NCBI GenBank assembly: GCA_950295325.1
Contig: OX485808.1
Location: 34,679,180 to 34,743,179 of the forward strand
Source: Polytrichum commune
Lineage: Eukaryota > Streptophyta > Polytrichopsida > Polytrichales > Polytrichaceae
Direction of reading: 5' to 3'
Length of the DNA stretch: 64,000 nucleotides
A model generated the notes under the pieces. That model made no database searches. It was not told the origin of the DNA and was given only the letters and a program-made list of their open reading frames with translations. Position numbers and translations under genes: made by a program. Below, piece after piece: positions 13,183-22,945 of the stretch (positions are counted from its first letter, which is position 1; each line of letters starts with the position of its first letter).

Positions 13183-15060
13183 TCATGAAATTTGCGTACC
13201 ATTGCCGTTAGTATCAATTGCCCCAAACGAACAAAACACATCACTCACACTCACTGTATTAGGGGAATTCAAATAAGAAGAGGGATTAACATACAAAAAA
13301 CGGTACTTACTGCCATTCTTCCAAAGTGGGATAGCGTCACCAAATATGTCATCTACCTCCTCATTTGGCCCTTCCAAGGCAATTCGCAGCATTGTATTGA
13401 GATTCTTACCACCCAACCTATTTCTAACTTTGGTCTTGATCAAATTCTACACACTGAAAGCATGCTCATATGTCGTTGTAGAAACACATTGTACATGAGT
13501 TAACTTTGCAAAAATAAAGAGGTTGGGGTACCGTGCTTGCAAAGTATGATTCCAATTTATCATACCCCACAAATCCCTGAAATTCTTATTCCCCCAATCC
13601 ATAGTGCATTGAAGCTTGAAGGCTAAAAATTCACACTTACATGTTGTTTGGTCCACAAGAGAAGGAAATTTAAAGCTTCCATATGTGTGGTCTACTCCAT
13701 AATGACATAACAAAATATCCAATTCAGAATTATACCAATTTTGTAAGCCCACTTGCCCTAAAGGCATATTAGTCGGATTCAAAATCTTAAAACAAGAAAT
13801 CAAATCATTGTCACAAAAACGTGCATCAAGGGCGGAACAAACATTTTGTGCAAAATTATTTTAAAACATCAATGTCTTTTCCAAGTCAATGCCAAGTCTA
13901 GACTGTGTCATCTGGAAGTTGTAAAATATGGAACTCCTCACCTCAGACTGTAATCAAGTAAAACATGATAATCAGTGGATTCATTAAAAACACCAGCATT
14001 CAAATTACAAGAATCGACAATGAACATCATACGAATTAAAGCCACCTTAGTACGCACAATATTTTCCACAGTGGTGACATTCACAAACTTCAATTGAAAT
14101 ACCTTTGATAGCATAGCCAACAAATGAAGAATGTCAACCAAAACATATAAAATATAAATATACTTAAATTGACATATTTTTTCCAAAATAAACTTTGCAA
14201 CAAATGTTTTATTTTCATCAACCTCTTGAAAACAAATAAAAACAGATTCAAGTGAATCACAAAGGGCACTGATTGTCTGCCACCTACTTAACCAATGAAT
14301 TTTGTAATAGCGCTTTATATTTTTTTTTAACCAAATAATTATTCATATAAGGTCGTTAACGCATGTTTGCACTTACTCGATTTGTGAAAAAACCTTGAAA
14401 TCAAATTTATCAAAACATCTATTTTAGTGGACAAAACCTTACAATCCGGTGTTTTGGCAGCATCCAAAGCAACAAAGTTGGTGCGATGAGCTACACAAAA
14501 ACATGCTAAGAGGAACGGATTTACCTCTTTGCGGAGTCGCGTTGAAACACCAGTTTAAACACCCACTATGTTGTTTGTTCCATCACTACCAAAGGCCATT
14601 AACTTGCACAAATCAAAATCCCACAACCGCAACTGAGATATCATGCAATAAAGAATTGAAGCAAAACTTTTTCACCGCCATCCAATTGTAGCAGACCTAA
14701 ATAAACAATTTTGGGCAAATATTCCTCTACAATTGTTGCAAACATGACAAGATGTCAAGTGACATTGATATATGTAGATTCATCAACCATAATGTCAAAG
14801 AATGGAGAATTTTGAATCTTACAAATTAATTTCTTTTGGATTACTACGGAAATGCACCTTACTAAATCACTGCAAGTTTTTTCGTCTTGATACACGTTAG
14901 ATGTAATAGGAGCATTCACAGACATCAATAATTTACACAATGCAGGGAATTTTGAATATAAAAGAGACTGCTTCCATGTAAAGTAGGTTGCTTTGAAGAG
15001 GATTTACAAAGCCTTATCACAACCACGCTAAAGACATGATATTCTCTCCGCTGGTGCAGG
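13183..15060 (-). pseudogene. Decayed hAT-family transposase
   Basis: Minus-strand fragments are colinear with a hAT/TTF-type zinc-finger-domain transposase. 15060-14755 holds the region ending in PFFDIMVDEST, the first catalytic Asp strand of the RNase-H-like core. 14186-13938 holds the middle (MLSKVFQLKFVNVTTVENIV, then VDSCNLNAGVFNES). 13803-13447 holds the late catalytic region, ending in the E-x-A-F-S block (seen as YEHAFS). 13443-13183 holds the hAT dimerisation helix (IKTKVRNRLGGKNLNTMLRI). An in-frame TAG at 13447-13449 sits where related proteins would have a sense codon, consistent with CAG to TAG. Several further gaps and shifts make this non-functional. The intact family is about 600-800 residues. 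Confidence 0.75.
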
Positions 15061-15351
15061 CCCAAGCAAACATGTGGTGTTCATTTGAATGAGAATGCAC
15101 TACAAGAGTTTATATGACCTATTTGACAAAAATGTAACGAAATTCTGTTAATTTGGGTGTCATATAGGACACCTTGATTCGGTCATACAATTAACAGAGT
15201 TCTGTCAATTTCTTTGTCATCTGGCAATTATACACGTAGGATTCCATTTACTCCGGCCCCCTTGCCATGTTGGATTCTCTTTACCTCGTCATTTACCCAT
15301 GGTGATGTGGTTTAATGTCCAAGTTATACTAGTAAAAAAATCCTAAATTAG

Positions 15352-15540
15352 TAATCCACCCTCGCATTCGGGGCCTACTCACATAGGTCTAAGGGCGAAG
15401 GGCCACCTCACCTAACCTAGGCTAATGGACAAAGCCGCCTACCTACCCTAGGCGAAGCCAAGGGTGAGGGGTCAAGGGGATCGAACCTTGAACCTCTTGG
15501 CTATAGTGTGAAGGCCTTAGCCACTAAGCCACCGCTCATT
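15352..15540 (-). mobile_element. tRNA-derived SINE
   Basis: On the minus strand an A-box-like TGGCTTAGTGG (15531-15521) is followed about 35 nt later by a B-box-like GGTTCGATCC (15487-15478). The B-box lies in a CAAGG/CCTTG stem like a tRNA T-arm. These are internal RNA polymerase III promoter elements. The remainder (15477 to about 15352) is a GC-richer body in an AT-rich setting, as in SINEs. No anticodon arm or complete cloverleaf can be folded, so it is not a tRNA gene. Target-site duplications were not located. Confidence 0.6.
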
Positions 15541-15770
15541 ACATGATATAGGCCAAGTATGTAAGAGTTTTGTATGAAGAAGCCATAAGACTTATAAACT
15601 TATGTATATATATTTTTTAATTAGTGAAAGTAAAAACAAGCATAGAATTAATGTATTTACTGTTTTTAATTAGTATGTATTGTATTTGTATTAAAAACAA
15701 TTTACAAAAATACTCCTAAACATTATTACAGTAATTATTGTAATTATTTTAACTACATTAATTACAATAA
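15541..15770. other. AT-rich spacer
   Basis: No feature seen between the SINE and the tandem repeat. Confidence 0.5.
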
Positions 15771-16115
15771 TTTCAGTATTTTACTGAAAATAGCAAATTT
15801 CAGTATTTACCTAAATTAGAAAATGTCAATATTTACTTAAATTAGCAAATTTCAGTATTTACCTAAATTAGAAAATTTCAATATTTACTTAAATTAGCAA
15901 ATTTCAGTATTTACCTAAATTAGCAAATTTCAATATTTACTTAAATTAGAAAATTTCAATATTTACTTAAATTAGAAAATTTCAGTATTTACTTAAATTA
16001 ACAAATTTCAGTATTTAGTTAAATTGGTAATTTCCCCATTTATTTAAATTGGTAATTTCAGTATTTACTCAAAAGGGTAATTTCAGTATTTACTTAAATT
16101 GGTAATTTCAGTATT
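15771..16115. repeat. 26-bp tandem repeat, about 13 copies
   Basis: Unit approximately CAGTATTTACTTAAATTAG followed by (C/A)AAATTT. Variants alternate between CAGTATTTACC and CAATATTTACT, and the distal copies change TTAGCAAATTT to TTGGTAATTT. Divergence increases toward 16100. The array is very AT-rich and non-coding. Confidence 0.8.
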
Positions 16116-18240
16116 TACATTAATTAATTAAATTAGTTATTACATTAATTATAGTAAATACATTATTTATATTAATTACTTATACTAGTAATTACAATAA
16201 TTAAAAACCTTTTGTAACACCTTTTGTTGTTAATAAATATGAGACACATGCTCAGGTGAAGGGAATAAGTTAAACGTGAAATATATAAATCTGATGACAG
16301 AAAATTGACACAAATTTTGAATAATGTCCGAATTGACAAAAACTCATAGCTTTGAGCTGATTTTGTCACTTCGAACATTTTAGTGTCACATTTTTGTCAA
16401 TTATACACCCATTTCCTTGTAGTGATGGTCTGTAATTGCACTATTCTTGAAAAAAATTGACCCATCCTTGGCGTATACTGAGCGGCCTCTTTTCTCCCTA
16501 CAGATTTTACAAAAGATTTTACCTTCAGACGCAGAATAATCTAGCCACTAGAATTGACTTGCCCATTGCTCCTTCTACAAAGTTCGCGCCAATTCCACTT
16601 GCGAAGGGGTTGCTTGTTTTGTACCCGGGATTTGAACTGATATGATGTTATCACTTGTAGAAGAATTCGTGTCACACGATATTCCAAAATAGGAATCTTG
16701 GATCAATTTCTGCCTTTTAACCATTGGAAGGACCTGAAAGCAAAAATGAACATTGTAATTAGTGTAATTAACAAGTGCTATGTTTCTCAGATTACAGGCG
16801 GAGTACAGATTAAACATCTTGACAACAAGATTGAACAAGGTGAACTAGCATGGAGGAGTTTTGTGAGGGCTTCCGACATAGTTGGTACAGGGTTAACTTG
16901 CGTTAGTTCCGAGACTAGAAGAAACCATCTCCGCTTCAAGAAAGATCACCCGAAGGTTCAACACAAGGTTCTTGCCGTCGCAGCTAACTATGCAGAATGA
17001 AAACATAGCAAAAATGAAAGAGCGTACCTGAGCACCAACACCAACACCAACTCCAAGACGCATCTTCTCCTTCTCTTTCTCCGTTTTTTTTCTTCCTATA
17101 AGGGTACATAAAATGGAATGAACAATGGTTATGGGAATTGTGTGCACTTAATCCTTCCTCCTCCTAGCTTGTAACTGCCGGCTCTACCCGGCACTCCCTC
17201 AAACAAGTGATCTCACAAGATGTCCACACGAGTGATAACACTGCAAAATGGCAAGTTACTTGAAGCTTGGGAGATGCGACGAAGTGGACGTGTGTGATAA
17301 CACGAGATGCGATGAAGTGGACGAGTGTTGTGCACTGCCGACACTCCCTCAAACAATATTTTTGTCTCACTGTAAGTACAGTACCTCACAGTTTCGCAGA
17401 TCTCCTCATAGTTTCGCATAGCAACAACAACGAAAACCTTTTGAAGCTATTGTCATTCAACAATCCAGCAATTCTAGAATTAAAAAATTCATAATGCAAA
17501 CGAAAATGCAAGCTCCACCGCTGCGGAATGGAAGCTGTGACAGGAAGCAAGTAACCCTAAACCACAAGCCAACAAGGCATAGCCTCCAACTATGCATAGT
17601 ATTGAAAAAATTACCTAAAATATATATATTTGGTCGGTTGCCCGCCGTGAAAATATTTTTTCAATCGGTAATTTGCCGTGGATAATCTAGGGCAACTTGC
17701 CTTAATGCCGACATTTTTTTTCTTCTAATCAGCCCATTTCCGTAAACCTTGATTTTCTTCCGGAACCCCTTCCTAAACTTTCCAATTGCATTCGGAAATT
17801 CTCAAAATCAACCAGCTAGCTTGTAACTAAATGCCGGCACTACCCGTTCATTGGGAGGGACTACACCATCTATTGTAGTTTATGTTGCCATTTCTATTTG
17901 TCTTTCTCAATACTAATTGTAACCGCTTGTGTAGTGCCACTAACACTAAATGTAAACCTAACATTACTTGTCATCCCTTGTAAATTTTTTGTAAGTATTC
18001 TAGATTTGCAATGTTGCAATTACTGTCACTTACAAAGTGATCCTTCATCCAAATTTCAATCATTCATGACAATGCTTCATCACATAAAGGTTAGAATGCA
18101 GAAATATATCCAACTTTGTTTCAACAATTGGCCTGTGGATGAACTAAAATTAAGGTGGGATGGCTGTACTAGTATCTTTATTCATAAGAGGTGTTATTAT
18201 AAACGTTACCACATTGACATAAAATACAACGTGACACTTA
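16116..18240. other. Intergenic with possible exon relics on the minus strand
   Basis: Two minus-strand stretches look faintly exon-like. One is 16785-16600, after a TTTCAG acceptor-like site, encoding LPMVKRQKLIQDSYFGISCD. The other is 17100-17033, ending at a CAG/GTACGC donor-like site. No family is recognised. 17215-17345 contains three imperfect direct repeats of about 33 bp sharing GTGATAACAC and GAGATGCGA(C/T)GAAGTGGAC. Confidence 0.4.
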
Positions 18241-18634
18241 GGGCCGGTTTACACTACGGTGGAGAAGGCCTCCGGTCGGTCAAGAATGCTTGCCCAAGAC
18301 ATGGCTATATGAGGCAAATGGTGGATGTGCCGGACAAGAATTAAAGGCAATAAAATATTGTTATTGAGTTGGGCTTCTCCGGAGGAGGAGTTTCTTGTCC
18401 GGCCTCTTGAGGCCGGACAAGAAACTCCTCCTCCGGAGAAGCCCAACTCCAAAAAGTGCCGCCATGTAGGCGGCCATGTCATTTTATCATCCATGAGAAA
18501 AGTTCACCACCATTGTTTTCTTCACCTAGTGTAAACACCCACCGGTCAAGAGTTGCATTTTCGACCAATCACAATTGAGAAACGCCCTTTTTTTCATGAC
18601 CGGTGGACTTCTCCACCGTAGTGTAAACCGGCCC
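18241..18634. mobile_element. PIF/Harbinger-like MITE, 394 bp, with central hairpin
   Basis: The termini GGGCCGGTTTACACTACGGT and its exact inverse continue through GGAGAA for about 26 bp. Both are flanked by TTA (18238-18240 and 18635-18637). GG(G/C)CC-type ends plus a TTA/TWA target duplication are the hallmark of PIF/Harbinger-derived MITEs. The middle of the element is a near-perfect palindrome annotated separately. Intact ends suggest recent movement. A frame crossing the left boundary (17898-18344) is fortuitous. Confidence 0.85.
18366..18449. repeat. Perfect 84-bp palindrome (41-bp arms, 2-nt loop)
   Basis: GAGTTGGGCTTCTCCGGAGG at 18366 continues through CTTGTCCGGCC to the centre near 18407-18408, and is exactly mirrored to 18449. 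The GC-rich arms contain their own nested short dyads (CTCCGGAG, GGCCTCTTGAGGCC). If transcribed this would form a long unbroken RNA stem. As DNA it could extrude as a cruciform. Confidence 0.9.
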
Positions 18635-18637
18635 TTA

Positions 18638-19577
18638 ATACAATATGCAGTGTACCATATACAGATAATCTCCATTTACAAGAGCCTCTTTTGATTACAT
18701 GGCCTTGCCTTCAATTTTAATGCCTTTAGTCCTTTCAAAGGAGAACTGAGGGATGTCATGAGTGCAATACCATCTTTATTTATTTTTTTGGTAATTTATT
18801 ACGTGGAAGAGTTGTGATTTATTCTTACTAGCAGGAACATATTTTGTGCCTTGTGAGGTTCACCACTTACACCCAATACCATGGGGTGAAAGTTAGCATG
18901 GGTAGGAATATTATGGCATGGTGTTGTATTTTATGTGTGGGTTGAAAACCAAGATGGTTCATACATCAATATATCACTTATTTTCAAATGTGAAACGGTA
19001 ACATGCTAATCTCAACATTGGAGTTTCTTTGGTCTTGGACCCTAGTGTACAAGTACCCTAAAGTATGTGGGTGTTATTTGGTTAGTTTTCATGTTCTCCA
19101 ACTTTTGCTAATAAGATCTACGCAACTAAACATGTCTTGCATTAGTAGAATCCATGACAAAGCATGTGCAAAACTTGGATTGAAAATGAAACCCTCCTTG
19201 ACTTATTTCTGATTATTGAAAGGACATGCGTGTTGATTCTTCAAATGAATATCCATGTCCCCCCCCCCTCCTCCTCCAAAATTGTGTTGACTTATCAAGA
19301 AAGGTTGATAAATGTTGTGCATATAGTCTAGTCACTTTGAAACACATGCCTCGTTGGATTATGTTCTCAAATCTAACCTAACCACACACCACTCAAATAT
19401 AGGTGTCCCATTAAGATAATTGACCGAATGAGGCCCACATATAGTCCTATCTCTTTAATACAACATTTGATAATATGACAACCTCGTATGAGGACACAAA
19501 TATTGTAAACCAAATATTGTAGTTAAAATCTACCTCTATAATATGACTGTGACATTGGTAATATGACTCTCTTATAG
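18638..19577. other. Intergenic with one dispersed repeat
   Basis: 19349-19441 belongs to the dispersed family also at 11287-11375. Nothing else is identified. Confidence 0.5.
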
Positions 19578-19603
19578 CTCCATAACGTCAGTTCATTTAA
19601 AAA

Positions 19604-21038
19604 ACCCAAACTAATTGCCCCTGGAGTATGGAGAAGAGAAGCAACAGGATATGGCATTTATAGTCCTAAAGGGCTTAACATAGCCAAACGGCTACATGGC
19701 CACCAGAATATCCTACGGGCAGAAATGATTGCCATCCACAAAACACTACGAATTATCAACGATCAATATCCGAATGAACCCGCATACATATTCACCGATA
19801 GCCTAAATGTACTATATCTACTAAACACACAAATTAAACATCCCACACTACACAATAGTCACCCCGACCAAGTCACACTTGCCTCCATGGTACAATTGCT
19901 CCAAAACCGTTCCCAACCAATCACATTATACAAAGTAAGAGCACACGTCAATATCGACGGCAACGAACAAGCAGATAAATTAGCAAAAGAAGGACTGGAG
20001 CTTACACATAGAAGAGCCACACATCCATACGAACACGCCCATGCCACACCGTATTATTACCAAAAAGACGAATGGCCCTCCATGATAGACACGCCAGACA
20101 AAGGCCCAGTTAGATTTCTAGAAAAACAAATTAAAAAATATGATAGAATAAACAACTTAGAAAATCTGGCCATACAAACTCCCAATATATATAAATGGAT
20201 AAGTAATGAAAACATTGACAAAGAACTTTCCAATGAATTTTGGGATAACCCTACCATTACGGACAAGCAAAAATCATGCCTTATCAAATTTCGCACCGGA
20301 ACCTACATGGGCCAAGCCAGAAAACAAACTTTCTTTGGTAGACAAAGATTCCCTACCATTACCTGTCCTATTTGTAATTCATACGAACCTGATACATGGC
20401 TACATGTACTACTAACATGTAGGCAACAACATATACATTCACTACACGTCAAAAGACATAACAAAGCAGTCTGGGAAATCAGAAAATTATTAATCTCCTC
20501 TGAAAAATCCCGATGTTACACTCTTATGAATGCAGGTACCTTTAATGACAACCCCCAAGAAAACACCGTCCCTAACTGGCTATTACCGTGCACATGTGGA
20601 ACCCAAAGATGCCATTGTAACTCCCGCTTTAGACCCGACATTCTCTGCGTTAAAGGCTTACCATATCAAAACGAACCCCCCACAAATATAGACGAAACAC
20701 TTACCATACAATTCATTGAATTCACATACTGTAATGATAGATTTTCACCAGTAACACTAGAAGCCAAAGCTAACAAATACAAGCCACTCATAGAAAACAT
20801 TGCTGCCCTAGGGTGGAAAATTGATCTGCTCATTGTTATTACAGCAGGAGCCAGAGCCGCAACACACATTCCATCAATGAAGTTGCTTGAAGACAAACTT
20901 AAAATACCTATGCCATCCATCCGAAATACCTTCAAAAATATTAATACCATTGCCATACAATACGCCATGTCCATCCTCCTTCACAAACGACGACTAGAAA
21001 ACCACCAACCCCTACCTCAACTACAAGACCCCCCTTAG
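19604..21038 (+). pseudogene. LINE ORF2 C-terminus: RNase H, CCHC finger, restriction-like endonuclease
   Basis: The frame is open from at least 19604 (PGVW...GYGIY) although the first ATG is at 19725. Counting from that ATG, the RNase H domain has RAE just upstream, then FTDSLN near residue 24, and RAH-x3-DGNEQADKLAKEG near 68-85. A CCHC finger follows at C214-x2-C217-x9-H227-x4-C232. Next come RHNKAVW, then R303-P-D305, E332 (FIEFTY) and E346-x-K348-x2-KY, the layout of the PD-(D/E)XK restriction-like endonuclease of R2-type LINEs. In that family this endonuclease nicks target DNA to prime reverse transcription. The reverse transcriptase itself is missing. The combination with RNase H resembles the Dualen/RandI clade of green algae, but assignment needs a phylogeny. 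Confidence 0.8.
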
Positions 21039-21309
21039 CTAAACCAAAGTCATATATGAAAAACGCCCTCTCTCTACAACAATAAGCTCATGACCAGGCA
21101 CCCCAACTGTGCACAAACACACCTCCTCATTAATTAACCCTATTTATACCTCATGAATGGTACTGGCCTCTTTGATGCTGGTTTCTTTTGTTACTGGTTA
21201 CTTGTGACCATAGTGTCTACTCTCGAAAGGGGGAAGTAGTTCTTTACTCCTATTCCTATGTCCCGTGGACATAGGTCTAGGGGTGGAACGAACAGACACT
21301 TCATTCACG

Positions 21310-21330
21310 TCGATCCCCTTAGGGGATCGA
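21310..21330 (+). promoter_or_regulatory. 3'-terminal stem-loop of the LINE
   Basis: TCGATCCCC and GGGGATCGA pair perfectly around a TTA loop, ending 8 nt before the 3' target duplication. In LINEs lacking poly(A) tails such terminal structures are recognised by the reverse transcriptase. The role here is inferred from position only. Confidence 0.55.
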
Positions 21331-21350
21331 AGTTTCTTCTCCATAACGTC

Positions 21351-22500
21351 CCATATTATAGAGGTAAAAAAATGTATACATGACATGTCCCAAACATGTG
21401 TAAGTACATAGTTAATATTCAATTTATGCAACTTTCACTTATGAAATGTGGATAAAAGATTTATTAATGTAAAATGATGTTAAAATATGGGAAATAAGGG
21501 AGCTAGGTTCTATATCTCAAAACATAATCAAAAGACTCATCAAATTTTGTCTCTTTCGCATTAGTTTCTCACCTAAACCCTAAGCCAAGGTGCACAATAT
21601 GTTTTCGAGCATTTTGAACTCCATATTTATTAGAATGCTTTGATATCCATATTGTCAGCATTGGATGATATCACCTTGGGATAGGGAATAGAGCCACTAG
21701 TTTTGACGTCAATGCAAAGCCCTTGGACTTTTTAGATGTTGATGAGAGACCTCCACCTATTGTGAAATTAACTACATTTTGGATGGACAATCCAGTAGAG
21801 TTTACTGCTACATACATAATGAAACTGCGCTAACAAGTCCTTCGCCCATGTCTAGTGGGGATGCTCTAAGGTAGAAAAACTGAAAACAATGAATGAATGA
21901 CCACTACTAGTGCACTAGACTAGGGGTAGAACGATTCTTGTGTGAACCCAAAATGGCTAATTGTAAAAGTGGTAGCCCAAAAGTAATTGGCCGGCTAGAT
22001 ATTGTTTCACACCACTTGAGATCACTTTTGGGTGCCATTGAGTTACGTGTTTTGTGTGCGTTCGTATGCAAATTAGGATACTTTAATTCTCAAATTAAAG
22101 AGACTCTAGAATACAAATAAGAAGTTTGACTTACTTGCCTCTTTAGGACAATGAAATTAATTATTTACATAGAATAACATTATGAAACAACTTGCATTTC
22201 CCATCATTTCCTCTACTCCATCTTTGAAGAATATTGCACAACTTTCAACCACTCTTTCTGGCCGAGTCGGCTATTTTTCACCGTTTTCCATATATCTACC
22301 TTATTACTCCGAAACAGATGCAAACTCTTTTATTTTATCGGTTATAGATGCCTCAACCTCAGACAAGGAGACCTGGACTTGGGACCTGGACCCACGGAAG
22401 TTGCGCAGTTGCTAACTGTTGAGCTTCATCGATCCAGGTCCCAATCACCGACCCATTTGGCATCTGGAGACTGGAATCCAGTTTTGTCGATGGCGTGCAG
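21351..22500. other. Intergenic, no gene recognised
   Basis: Ordinary AT-rich sequence. Short ORFs show no domain. 22372-22395 resembles part of 12681-12720. Confidence 0.5.
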
Positions 22501-22945
22501 TTTACTCGCCATAGCCAAAGTATTCTGTCGGCATTGCTTAGTTCCCAGTGTGTTCTCTGTCCGTCGCCGAAGTACTGTGTGGGCATAATCTAGTAGCCAT
22601 TGTTTTGCTCTCGCCATAGCCAAAGTACTTTGTCGGCATTACTTAGTAGTGAGTGTGTTCTCTCGCCATAGCCAAAGTATTCTGTCAGCATTGCTTAGTT
22701 GCCAGTGTGTTTTCTGTCCGTCGCCAAAGTAGTTTGTGGGCATAATCTAGTAGCCATTGTTTTTCTCTCGCCATAGCCAAAGTACTTTGTCGGCATTGCT
22801 TATTAGTGAGTGTGTTCTCTCGCCATAGCCGAAGTGCTTTGTCGGCATTACTTAGTAACCAGCGTGTTCTCTCGCCATAGTCAAAGTGCTTTTGTTGGCA
22901 TAACTTCCTAGTAGTCAGTGTGTTCTCTGCCATAGCCAAAGTTTC
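22501..22945. repeat. 52-bp tandem repeat with a 157-bp higher-order period
   Basis: The motif TCGCCATAGCCAAAGTA starts at 22506, 22611, 22663, 22768, 22820 and 22872. A variant TCGCCGAAGTA/TCGCCAAAGTAG occurs at 22564 and 22721. Spacings 58, 47, 52 then 58, 47, 52 give a three-unit higher-order block of 157 bp, followed by simple 52-bp units. Each unit also carries TGTCGGCATT(G/A)CTTAGTA and a GTGTGTT block. About nine units are present. Confidence 0.8.

Larger units (their letters stand above)
19578..21350 (+). mobile_element. 5'-truncated LINE insertion with 12-bp target duplication
   Basis: CTCCATAACGTC occurs at 19578-19589 and again at 21339-21350, exactly enclosing the LINE coding fragment and its 3' UTR (19590-21338). 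A direct duplication of this kind is expected from target-primed reverse transcription. The 5' end is cut inside the RNase H domain, just after where its first catalytic TDGS-like strand should lie. The 3' end has no poly(A). It finishes 8 nt after a small stem-loop (21310-21330), which may serve as the reverse-transcriptase recognition structure. Confidence 0.85.

Noticed and set aside
15478-15531. tRNA gene
   Set aside because: A and B boxes are present but no acceptor or anticodon stem can be formed; better explained as a SINE.
17898-18344. 148-codon ORF
   Set aside because: It crosses into the MITE at 18241 and has no recognisable domain; chance frame.
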